DNA of 38,106 nt from contig CAZDLO010000026.1 in the NCBI GenBank assembly GCA_964506325.1, positions 1 to 38,106 of the forward strand, read 5' to 3'. The notes beneath the pieces were generated by a model. It was not told where the DNA came from. It saw nothing but the letters and a program-made list of their open reading frames with translations, and made no database searches. Shown here piece by piece: positions 22,951-31,014 of the stretch. Source of the DNA: CAINVV01 sp964506325 (lineage in GTDB: Bacteria > Bacteroidota > Bacteroidia > Bacteroidales > Prolixibacteraceae). Made by a program: the position numbers and the translations under genes. Each line of letters begins with the position of its first letter. Position 1 is the stretch's first letter.

Positions 22951-24897
22951 TCATTTGTTTTCCAGGTAATAGAAATGGCCATCTTCCGCGCCAATCAGCA
23001 AGTCGGGTTTCCCGTCTTTGTTCCAGTCGACAGTCGTCGGACTTGTATCATGCCCTGCCAGTTTGATGTCCAGCAAGTCGCCGCGTCGTTTAAAAACAAC
23101 GTTGCCGTCCCTGGTACCTGTATTTTCCAGGAAGAGAACATTTTTGCTGTCGAGCAAAATGTCCGGATCACCGTCATTGTCCCAGTCGGTGATGCAAAAC
23201 TTACGCCGGCCGCTTCCGCCTGCTTCTTTGATGTTCAATCGTAATAACCCGGTTCCATTATCCAGGTCCGCATCTTTGAAAATGCGTTTCCCTGGAGAGA
23301 GGAAGAGTTTTCCGTCTTTCGAAAAACGTTCAAAAAATGAGAGGTAACCTTCATGGTCAAGCATCACAAGGTCCATCATCCCGTCTTTGTTCCAGTCAAT
23401 CGCATATGGAGTTGTTCTCCACTCTGTGACAAGTTCATCCTTCCCGGGATTCCACCAGTTCCATTTGGGTTTTGGGACCAGGTTTCCTTCCCAGTCAACT
23501 ATCACAGCACCCATCCTGGTCAAAACAGGAGCCCCTTTTTTACCCGCATTTTTGTACCATTCAACCTTCCCCCAGATGGAATTGAGGAGGATATCCCTCA
23601 AACCATCGCCATCCCAATCGGCCACCGAAAGTGTGGTGTATCCCCATTTCCGTTCGCAAGGTCCCTGGATTGAGCCGTTGATTCCGGCCATGACGCGGAT
23701 AACATCCCCGTCGGCTTTTAACAGTTCAGGTTCCTTCCATTTCGGGGGATTTCCTCCATCCAGGTTTTCGATGAAACCGACATATCCTGCCGAGTTTCCG
23801 CAAATAAGATCTTCATCGCCATCATCATCCCAATCCACGCTAAAAGGTGTGACCAATGCTCCAAACTTCACCAGGTCTGCTTCTTGCCTGAAATAGACAG
23901 GAGATTTGAAAACCGGCATCCTGTTTTTTACGGTGCCACTGTTTTCGATGAAGGCAATCCTTCCATCCTCATCACCGACGATCAGATCGATAAATTTGTC
24001 GCCATTCCAGTCTATGGCCACCGGCATCATCATCTCAAGGTCCATTTTGATCTGACCCATTTCATTCTCCAGAAATTTTCCGGCAGCAAAAACCGGTTGT
24101 TTCCTGTTTCCTGTATTTTCGAACCATGTGAATCGATCCACAAATTCGCCGCAAATGATATCCAGGTCACCGTCTCCGTCGAAATCCTCCATGTTTGGGG
24201 TTGTGTTTCCGTAGACATCAACAGGCTTGTTGCCTGCTGTCAGCTTACCGCGGGAGACATAGCGACCGTTGTCATTTTCAACCAGGTATAAATACCCATG
24301 CAGGTTCCCCCTGGTCCAGTTTCCCTCCTTGTCGAAGGCATTGTCCCATCCGTATTCTTCCCAGTCGTCGATTCCGACGATAAGATCCAGGTCGCCATCC
24401 TTCTCATAATCTACATATTTCCAGTGGTTAAAGCGTTTCCTGGGATGTTGGGAGAGGATTTCTCCTGCATTGGTGAGGCCTACAGGCCTTCCAAACAGGT
24501 ATCTCCCGAATTCGGTGTATTCAAGGCCTGATCCGAGAATTCTTACCTTTCCCTCCGGGTAGGAAGTTGTGACATTGGTAATTCCCTGGCTGATTTTGAC
24601 AGGTTTGCGGAATACTGTCCCTGCAGACATCTCACCGCTTGCATTTTCAAAGAAATAGGTGCCGTTGTATGGAACATCAGTGCAGGATATGACAAGGTCA
24701 AGGTCGCCGTCGTTGTCAAAATCGAGGGGTAACGGACTGGACCACAATCCAACCCCCAGGTCAACTTTCATCTCCGGATTGTTGTATTTAAGCCTGTAAG
24801 AATCAATTTCTCTTTTAACCGGCTGTCCGGTAGAGACTTGCGAAAAAAGCAGAATTGTCGGGACAATCCATGCGCTGATCAGTGATTTTCTTTTCAT
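22951..24897 (-). CDS. Secreted FG-GAP/VCBS repeat beta-propeller protein
   Basis: 648 residues with an N-terminal signal peptide (SLISAWIVPTILLFSQVSTG). Nine calcium-binding-like FG-GAP loops are readable, each of the form D-x-(D/N)-x-D-G-x-x-D-(L/I): DFDNDGDLDLVIS, DYEKDGDLDLIVG, DFDGDGDLDIICG, DWNGDKFIDLIVG, DWDDDGDEDLICG, DWDGDGLRDILLN, DWNKDGMMDLVML, DWDNDGDPDILLD and DWNKDGKPDLLIG. This is consistent with one or more seven- or eight-bladed propellers. Many loops are followed by (F/V/L)ENxG segments. Such proteins bind carbohydrate or act as lyase-like enzymes; no catalytic site is visible. The start is preceded by a 17-base inverted repeat at 24909-24925. Confidence 0.9.
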   Translation of the reverse strand: MKRKSLISAWIVPTILLFSQVSTGQPVKREIDSYRLKYNNPEMKVDLGVGLWSSPLPLDFDNDGDLDLVISCTDVPYNGTYFFENASGEMSAGTVFRKPVKISQGITNVTTSYPEGKVRILGSGLEYTEFGRYLFGRPVGLTNAGEILSQHPRKRFNHWKYVDYEKDGDLDLIVGIDDWEEYGWDNAFDKEGNWTRGNLHGYLYLVENDNGRYVSRGKLTAGNKPVDVYGNTTPNMEDFDGDGDLDIICGEFVDRFTWFENTGNRKQPVFAAGKFLENEMGQIKMDLEMMMPVAIDWNGDKFIDLIVGDEDGRIAFIENSGTVKNRMPVFKSPVYFRQEADLVKFGALVTPFSVDWDDDGDEDLICGNSAGYVGFIENLDGGNPPKWKEPELLKADGDVIRVMAGINGSIQGPCERKWGYTTLSVADWDGDGLRDILLNSIWGKVEWYKNAGKKGAPVLTRMGAVIVDWEGNLVPKPKWNWWNPGKDELVTEWRTTPYAIDWNKDGMMDLVMLDHEGYLSFFERFSKDGKLFLSPGKRIFKDADLDNGTGLLRLNIKEAGGSGRRKFCITDWDNDGDPDILLDSKNVLFLENTGTRDGNVVFKRRGDLLDIKLAGHDTSPTTVDWNKDGKPDLLIGAEDGHFYYLENK

Positions 24898-24908
24898 GGT
24901 AATCTGGT

Positions 24909-24925
24909 TTGGCCAACCTGGCCAA
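24909..24925 (+). repeat. Short inverted repeat before the FG-GAP gene
   Basis: TTGGCCA-ACC-TGGCCAA, perfect 7-base arms with a 3-base centre, located 12 bases upstream of the ATG at 24897. It could be an operator or a translation-masking hairpin; nothing else supports either reading. Confidence 0.35.
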
Positions 24926-24959
24926 TTAAAGGACGATTTTCTCCAAAATGTGTTGTAAT

Positions 24960-25169
24960 TTACAAAATCTGCACTAAAATTTCATTCAAAACCTGCGACA
25001 TTTGCAGACAGGTGAAGATAGACACTAAAAAGATACGGGCATTTTTAAAAGAGAAGAACCCGGCTAATTGAAATGGATTTAAATCGGTCAGCAGCAACTT
25101 ACAAAAAGGTGTGGCTACACCAAATAGAAAACCTGAAAGTAAGCACGTTGAAATTGCAAATCTCTTCAT
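24960..25169 (-). pseudogene. Truncated EamA/DMT-family transporter fragment
   Basis: From the ATG at 25169 the frame reads MKRFAISTCLLSGFLFGVAT then PFCKLLLTDLNPFQLAGFF. This matches the first helix and half of helix 2 of EamA-type drug/metabolite transporters, whose N terminus typically reads LLFGASTPFAKLLL....P..LAG. After about 42 residues the similarity stops and unrelated sequence runs to a TAA at 24960. A full member has ~290 residues and ten helices, so only the start survives. A palindromic repeat element lies just upstream (25238-25322). Confidence 0.6.
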
Positions 25170-25237
25170 GTTTACCCGTTGATAGCTAGTCGTTTGATTA
25201 TTTAAGTAACAAGAACTGATTAATCCCGTGTATATAC

Positions 25238-25322
25238 ACCCTAAACCCCTAAAGGCGCTTTTTTGTTGCAATTATCTGAAATTATGATAGATGCAAGAAG
25301 TCCCCTTTAGGGATTTAGGGGT
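25238..25322. repeat. Palindromic intergenic repeat element with nested hairpin
   Basis: Outer arms ACCCTAAACCCCTAAAGG (25238-25255) and CCTTTAGGGATTTAGGGGT (25304-25322) are near-perfect inverted repeats. An inner pair TTGCAATTATC / GATAGATGCAA (about 25266-25276 and 25286-25296) continues the fold, giving an 85-base extended hairpin. The arm sequence belongs to the type of AAGTCCCCTTTAGGGATTTA-like elements often dispersed in Bacteroidota genomes. Confidence 0.65.
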
Positions 25323-25512
25323 AAATTGAAAAATGAAATACGACATTTAAGCATTTGCTGTACTTAATGCAGATTTATCTAAAACAATATCTTATTTCCC
25401 ATTCAGCGGCAAAGTCTTCATTCACGAACTGAAAATATTTAGTCTTGTTGTCTATGTGATTTTACTTTACTTTCAACTTAATAATCAATGATGTTTGATG
25501 CTCCCGTTTTAA

Positions 25513-26493
25513 TCAGATTTTTACAATAATCTTGTTTTTTGTCATGTACCTGGCAACAAGGTAACACAGTAGATATATGACCACAAAACCGCTTAAAGCC
25601 TGCCATAATTCTGCATTCCTGGCAAGAAAACCACCATAATAGGTCATTAGAATGGCCTGAACAATATAAAGAATAAGGGGATTCATCCCAAACATCGTTA
25701 AATGAGGGATTTCTATTTTCCGAAGATCATTTAACCAGTAAAAGAATACAAATACGATAAAACTCAATCCGGATGCTAGTATTGGATATGCCATTGTCAT
25801 ACTCCGTTGTGAGAATTGCCACAATGACTCAGGTTGCAAATAAGACAATCCCAATCCCAGGAGTGAAAGTATTGAGCCCATTATAAGCGAGCGTTTAATA
25901 AAAATCGTAGGAGAAGTATTGAACAAATCGTCCATCAACACAGTTCCGAAAAATAGAATTGACGCCCAGCTGACCGGTCCGAGTGGACCCCCGTCGATAC
26001 TGTGTTGCATGGTCCACTCTCCATAACCTGTATAGGCAAAGATAAGCTGATAAATGATCAGGAAAATAAAAGCCATGCTAATTCGGATCCAGCGACTGGT
26101 CAAAATAAATGGCAAGGCCAGCAATCCTGCAAATCCAATGTCCACCAAAGCATCCCACATATCACAAACCGGATCCGGTCCGTATAGAACAATTCCAATG
26201 GGTATCAGTATCAGATACCTTTTTGCAGCAATCAGATAGCTTTTTTTCAGACCAATTTGTTGAATTTGTCTCATCAGGGAGATTCTGAATCCCATACCCA
26301 CCGCAAAAAGAAAGAAAGGTGCTATTGCATTTGCAAAGGTCATTCCAAACCGGGGATGCTTAAAAGTTTCATGAATCACATCAAAACGTCCTAAATAATT
26401 GACCAGGATCATTCCAAATATGGCGAAACCCCTAAACTGATCCAAAGATAATATCCTTGGCTTCTTAATTTCATTCAATTCTTTTGATTTCAT
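25513..26493 (-). CDS. Polytopic membrane acyltransferase-like protein (HGSNAT / DUF5009-DUF1624 type)
   Basis: 326 residues with about ten hydrophobic helices. The N-terminal RILSLDQFRGFAIFGMILVN (13-32) matches the SLD.FRG....MILVN signature of the heparan-alpha-glucosaminide N-acetyltransferase-like group, and NAIAPFFLFAVGMGFRIS fits its second helix. C-terminal HLTMFGMNPLILYIVQAIL is also typical (compare GxNPLxxYxL). Such proteins are predicted to move acyl groups across the membrane to sugars; this specific substrate is unknown. It stands alone, bounded by the repeat element and a terminator, with no co-directional partner close by. Confidence 0.75.
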   Translation of the reverse strand: MKSKELNEIKKPRILSLDQFRGFAIFGMILVNYLGRFDVIHETFKHPRFGMTFANAIAPFFLFAVGMGFRISLMRQIQQIGLKKSYLIAAKRYLILIPIGIVLYGPDPVCDMWDALVDIGFAGLLALPFILTSRWIRISMAFIFLIIYQLIFAYTGYGEWTMQHSIDGGPLGPVSWASILFFGTVLMDDLFNTSPTIFIKRSLIMGSILSLLGLGLSYLQPESLWQFSQRSMTMAYPILASGLSFIVFVFFYWLNDLRKIEIPHLTMFGMNPLILYIVQAILMTYYGGFLARNAELWQALSGFVVIYLLCYLVARYMTKNKIIVKI

Positions 26494-26658
26494 TTAATAG
26501 TAGTGTTAATAGTAATTGTATTTCCAAAATTAATTTGTTCATTTATTTTACCACAGCAGAAGATCAGTTTTGATTTCCAACTCTAAAAAGACTCTGGTAC
26601 ATAATCAGAAAGTATACCTGTTGTCTCTGCCAATCACATCATTTCTCCCAAAAAAAAT

Positions 26659-26711
26659 AGTCGGGTTTGTCCTTACCAATCATGTTAAGATCTATTTTAA
26701 CAAACCCGACT
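26659..26711 (-). terminator. Rho-independent terminator of the efflux operon
   Basis: AGTCGGGTTTGT (26659-26670) and ACAAACCCGACT (26700-26711) are perfect 12-base arms with a 29-base loop. Read leftward, the hairpin is followed by an eight-T run (26650-26658 region), a standard terminator nine bases after the tolC-like stop at 26720. Confidence 0.85.
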
Positions 26712-26719
26712 GTAATATA

Positions 26720-27895
26720 TTACAAATTAAACTGCATCAGAAAAACCATTTCTGAATAATAATCCCGTTCTGAGGATGAGTACCTGTCATAAGTTTCATA
26801 CCATGCTGAAAGTTCCCGGTAATACTCCAATATCGAAATATTTCCCAGTTGAAGAGACTTCTCCAGTAATTCCAGACTGTTCATGGATTCTATTACTTTT
26901 CTGTATTCGTCCACACTTGTTTTCAAAGATGAAACGACCTGGTACCTAGATTCAATGGCAGTTCTTAATTGTTGGAGGTAGGCTGCCAAATTGCTTTTAG
27001 TGGATTGCTGTTGCAGTCTGGCGTATTTTACTCCGTTTTTATTCTGCCAGATGGGAATGCTAATACCTGCCTGGAATCCACGATAGGTACCCTGGGTAAT
27101 AGTTTCCTGCCCGTAACCGGCTTTGAATTGAGGTATCCAGAGGGAGTTCTGCAATTTTACATTGTTGGCTGTAATCTTTTGATCATATCCCAAAGCTTTT
27201 AATAGAGGATCTTTCTGACTTGCAATTAAATAGATGGTATCAACTGGAAGCAATAGCCACAATGGATATTCCGGTTTTGCAATTGTTATTGGTTTTCCTC
27301 CGTTCATTGCCACAAGTAGCTGCCATTTTTCATCCCGTCTTGTGGTATTGGTCCTTAATTCGTTGGACCAATGCAAAGCTTCTATTCGTGCTTTATTTAG
27401 CTCCAGCTGATTGGCATCACCGGATTTGATTCTCTTCTCGGCAATGGATTTTGCGTTTTCAGCGGCTGAAGTCCTTTTCTTTAATTCATCCGTGTATTTG
27501 GTCAGGTAAACCAGTTCAATGTAGTTTGTAGCGGCCTGATTCAGAATCTGACGAGATTTAAGCAGATGGATCTCTCCTGATTTTTCAGCGGACAGACTAG
27601 CTCCCGTTTTCTTCCTTGAATACACCGTGGGAAAATAAAATGACTGCATCACATTCAACGTCGTTTTTGTCCCAATCTCCTGGTTACTTCCTGGGAAATA
27701 GCCATAGTCTATTGTCGGATCATCGGGTGATATTCCGGTTTTTGCCAAAACAACCTCCGCATCTCTGTTTTCAGAGGAGGCTTTAATTTGCAGGTTGTTG
27801 ACAACAATGCTATCCAAAACAGCTTTTAACGAAGCCTGTCCATTGGCAAGTTGTGCCAGAATTAAAAAAAGTATAATGAATGAAATGCGTATCAT
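26720..27895 (-). CDS. TolC/CusC-type outer-membrane efflux channel
   Basis: 391 residues, signal peptide 1-19 (ISFIILFLILAQLANG). The mature protein is a run of amphipathic alpha-hairpins alternating with short strands, such as ATNYIELVYLTKYTDELKKR, SIAEKRIKSGDANQLELNKAR, the FQAGISIPIW strand and SLQLGNISILEYYRELS near the end; this repeat of two OEP domains is that of TolC-family proteins. It is slightly short for the family (usually ~420-480). Start overlaps the RND gene stop by 4 bases (ATGA), showing translational coupling. It would form the exit duct of the tripartite pump. Confidence 0.9.
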   Translation of the reverse strand: MIRISFIILFLILAQLANGQASLKAVLDSIVVNNLQIKASSENRDAEVVLAKTGISPDDPTIDYGYFPGSNQEIGTKTTLNVMQSFYFPTVYSRKKTGASLSAEKSGEIHLLKSRQILNQAATNYIELVYLTKYTDELKKRTSAAENAKSIAEKRIKSGDANQLELNKARIEALHWSNELRTNTTRRDEKWQLLVAMNGGKPITIAKPEYPLWLLLPVDTIYLIASQKDPLLKALGYDQKITANNVKLQNSLWIPQFKAGYGQETITQGTYRGFQAGISIPIWQNKNGVKYARLQQQSTKSNLAAYLQQLRTAIESRYQVVSSLKTSVDEYRKVIESMNSLELLEKSLQLGNISILEYYRELSAWYETYDRYSSSERDYYSEMVFLMQFNL

Positions 27896-30800
27896 GCCTT
27901 TTCGGTTTTAAGTTGGTGTTTTTTTCGGCTAACCAAATAGTACACAATTGGTACAATAAATATATTCAGCAGGGTAGAAGTTAATAGCCCTCCTAAAATA
28001 ACCTTTGCCATTGGACTCTGAATTTCGTTTCCGGCCACATTTCCTGACAAGGCCAGCGGAATCAGCGCCAAAGCTGCGGTTAAGGCTGTCATCAAAATAG
28101 GGCTTAACCGCTCCCGTGATCCTGTAATAATCGTATCCAAAAGACCATGGCCTTCCTGTTCCAGGGTCTGGTAGTTCGAAATCAACAAAATTCCGTTTCG
28201 GGTGGCGATACCAAATAGGGTAATAAAACCGATTATCGCCGGAATACTGACAATCCCGGAGGTAAACCACAAACTGAATACACCACCAATCAATGCCAAA
28301 GGCAGATTTAATAGGATAATGGCAGCCAGTTTTGTGTCCTTAAATTCCTGGAAAAGCAACAGAAAGATGATCAGAATCGCTATCAATGAGGTGATCAGCA
28401 ACATTTGCGAAGCCTTTTCAGCACTTTCAAACTGTCCGCCATATTCGACCCTGTACCCTTCAGGAAGTTGTACATTCTGATTTATTTTACTCTTGACATC
28501 ATCGACCACGCTTTTCAAATCTCGTCCCGCGACATTGGCTGAAACCACGATTTTACGCTGTACATTTTCCCGGTTAATTGTATTTGGTCCGCTTGCTGAA
28601 ACCACATCGGCCACATAATACAAGGGCACCTTCTTGCCTTCCTTTGTGTCAATCAGCGCATTACGAATGTTTTCCATAGAACCTCGGTTAGCATCGTCAT
28701 AGCGCACCATGAGGTCGAAACTGCGGTTTCCCTCGAAAACTTCCGATACCTTTTCACCGGCAAAAGCCACATCAACAAATTCGGTAAATTGGTTTACAGT
28801 AATACCATATTTAGCTAACATATCACGTTTAGGTTTGATCTGTACCTGAGGGATATCAATTTGTTGTTCCACGCTGATGTCAACCAGGCCTTTCACTCCT
28901 TCCACGTTGGATTTAATCTGGTTGGCAATACTGAAAAGTTTACCAAGATCGGCGCCAAAAAGCTTGATGGCAATATTGGCACGGGTACCCGAAAGCATAT
29001 GGTCTATACGGTGTCCCAAAGGCTGACCGACAGTAATGTTAACGCCGGAAATACCCGCCATTTTTTTTCGAACATCGAGCATAAATTCCTCTCGTGGCCG
29101 CTTGTCAAGAGTAAATGTAGCCTCGATCTCAGCACCATTAACGCCCAAAGCATGTTCATCAAGTTCAGCCCGGCCCTGCCGACGCGTGACAGTTTTCATT
29201 TCGGGAACCGAAAGCAACGTTTTGTCAACAATTGCACCTATTTTATTGGCTTCATCCAATGAAATCCCAGGTAAACTGACTGTGCCTATATTAAGTGAAC
29301 CTTCATTAAATTCAGGTAAGAAGCTACGACCCATCGTGAAAAAGATAAATCCGGCAACGACAACCATTAGCCCTGCACTCCAAAGAATCAACTTTTTTGC
29401 ATTCATGGCCCGGCGCAACAGGTCTTCGTATTTCTCTCCAAGCCATTTAACAACAGGGCTGCCATTTTCATTGCGGGAAAGCATTTTGGGACTGGTTAAC
29501 AGATAGGATGATAAAACAGGCGTTAATGATACAGCCACAATAAGCGATGCAAACAACGAAACGATAAACGCGATACCCAAAGGTTGAAGCATACGGCCTT
29601 CCATTCCGGATAGGAAAAACAGAGGGATAAAGGCCACGATAATTATCATTGTGGCATTGAGTATAGAACCCATGATCTCTTTGGTGGCTTTGAAGATCAC
29701 CTCCGAATTACCAAGTTGCGCATGTTGTTCAAGGTTAGAATTTAATTTTATCCGCTTGTAGGCATTGTCTACAACAATTATTGCATCATCCACCAGCACA
29801 CCAATGGCAATAGCCATACCTCCAAGGCTCATGGTGTTAATATTGTAACCAAATAATTTTAGCACTATAATGCTGATAAGTAATGAAATAGGAATCGCTA
29901 ACAATGATATTATAGTGGTTCGGAAATTCATCAGGAATACGAACAGCACAATGATTACAAAGAATGACCCTTCGATGAGTGCCTTCTGAACGTTATTGAT
30001 GGAAGATTCTATAAAATCGGCCTGCCGGAAAATATGGGTATTAATATTGATGTAGGAAGGCAAACTCTTTTTGAGGTTAGCAATGTTTTCATCAATTTTT
30101 TGGGTTAATACCAATGTATTGGTATTTGGCTGTTTAAGCACCGTAAGAATTACTGCTGGTTTTCCGTTTAACGAACCATATCCCAATTTAGGGGCTGATC
30201 CAATGGTGATTTCAGCAACATCTTCAAGTTTTACCGGATAATCGTTAACAACGTTTACTACTGATTTACCCATTTCCGTAATGTTGCTGGTACGGGCCAT
30301 TCCCCGGATAATGTACTCGTTGTTGTATTCGTACATCACCCCACCTGTTGCATTGTTGTTCATGCCATTGCAGGTTTCCATCAGTTCAGCAAGTGATACC
30401 TTGTAATAGTTCATTTTGGCCGGGTTGACCAATATCTGGTACTGCTTAAAATCGCCCCCGATAGTTGTCACCTGCGATACCCCTCCTGTAGCCAGCAAAG
30501 CCGGCCGGATGGTCCATTCTGCTATTGTTCGCAAATCCATCTGACTTGTTGAATCAGATGTAAGTCCAATAAGCAGGATTTCTCCCATGATGGAAGATTG
30601 CGGGGCAAGTGTTGGAGAGCCTACCCCAACCGGCAACCCTTCCCCAATGGTAATGAGTTTCTCACTTACAATTTGTCTTGCCTTGAAAATGTCTGTTCCC
30701 CAATCGAATTCAACCCAAATGATAGAGAATCCGGCGGAAGACGAAGAACGAACCCTGCGAACATTGGTTGCTCCATTTACTGCCGTTTCAATGGGAAATG

Positions 30801-30996
30801 AAACAAGTCTTTCAACTTCTTCGGGAGCCATTCCGTGGGCTTCAGTCATTACAACTACTGTTGGTGCGGTCAGGTCGGGAAACACGTCCACTTCCATATC
30901 AGAAGCAATATATGCCCCGCCCAGGGTAAGCAATGCAGCGCAAAGCAACACCAACAGCCTGTTCTTTAGAGAAAAGGTAATTATATTATTTAGCAT
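27892..30996 (-). CDS. RND efflux pump, inner-membrane transporter (CusA/CzcA-like)
   Basis: 1034 residues, the standard RND length. N-terminal LLVLLCAALLTLGGAYIASD helix 1, the porter motifs VDVFPDLTAPTVVVMTEAHG and MAPEEVERLVSFPIE are those of the heavy-metal (HME) branch. Helix 4 reads AIGVLVDDAIIVVDN with Asp403 and Asp404 as the proton-relay pair; the CzcA form is DFG..VDGA..M.EN, so this belongs to the LVDDA subgroup and ends in VVDN instead of VEN. The large second loop and the C-terminal half (FGIATRNGILLISNYQ, ALTAALALIPLALSGN) are complete. Function: proton-driven export of metal cations or related substrates from periplasm to outside. Middle gene of adaptor-RND-TolC. Confidence 0.92.
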   Translation of the reverse strand: MLNNIITFSLKNRLLVLLCAALLTLGGAYIASDMEVDVFPDLTAPTVVVMTEAHGMAPEEVERLVSFPIETAVNGATNVRRVRSSSSAGFSIIWVEFDWGTDIFKARQIVSEKLITIGEGLPVGVGSPTLAPQSSIMGEILLIGLTSDSTSQMDLRTIAEWTIRPALLATGGVSQVTTIGGDFKQYQILVNPAKMNYYKVSLAELMETCNGMNNNATGGVMYEYNNEYIIRGMARTSNITEMGKSVVNVVNDYPVKLEDVAEITIGSAPKLGYGSLNGKPAVILTVLKQPNTNTLVLTQKIDENIANLKKSLPSYININTHIFRQADFIESSINNVQKALIEGSFFVIIVLFVFLMNFRTTIISLLAIPISLLISIIVLKLFGYNINTMSLGGMAIAIGVLVDDAIIVVDNAYKRIKLNSNLEQHAQLGNSEVIFKATKEIMGSILNATMIIIVAFIPLFFLSGMEGRMLQPLGIAFIVSLFASLIVAVSLTPVLSSYLLTSPKMLSRNENGSPVVKWLGEKYEDLLRRAMNAKKLILWSAGLMVVVAGFIFFTMGRSFLPEFNEGSLNIGTVSLPGISLDEANKIGAIVDKTLLSVPEMKTVTRRQGRAELDEHALGVNGAEIEATFTLDKRPREEFMLDVRKKMAGISGVNITVGQPLGHRIDHMLSGTRANIAIKLFGADLGKLFSIANQIKSNVEGVKGLVDISVEQQIDIPQVQIKPKRDMLAKYGITVNQFTEFVDVAFAGEKVSEVFEGNRSFDLMVRYDDANRGSMENIRNALIDTKEGKKVPLYYVADVVSASGPNTINRENVQRKIVVSANVAGRDLKSVVDDVKSKINQNVQLPEGYRVEYGGQFESAEKASQMLLITSLIAILIIFLLLFQEFKDTKLAAIILLNLPLALIGGVFSLWFTSGIVSIPAIIGFITLFGIATRNGILLISNYQTLEQEGHGLLDTIITGSRERLSPILMTALTAALALIPLALSGNVAGNEIQSPMAKVILGGLLTSTLLNIFIVPIVYYLVSRKKHQLKTEKA

Positions 30997-31014
30997 ACAA
31001 TCTGTTTTAACTGA

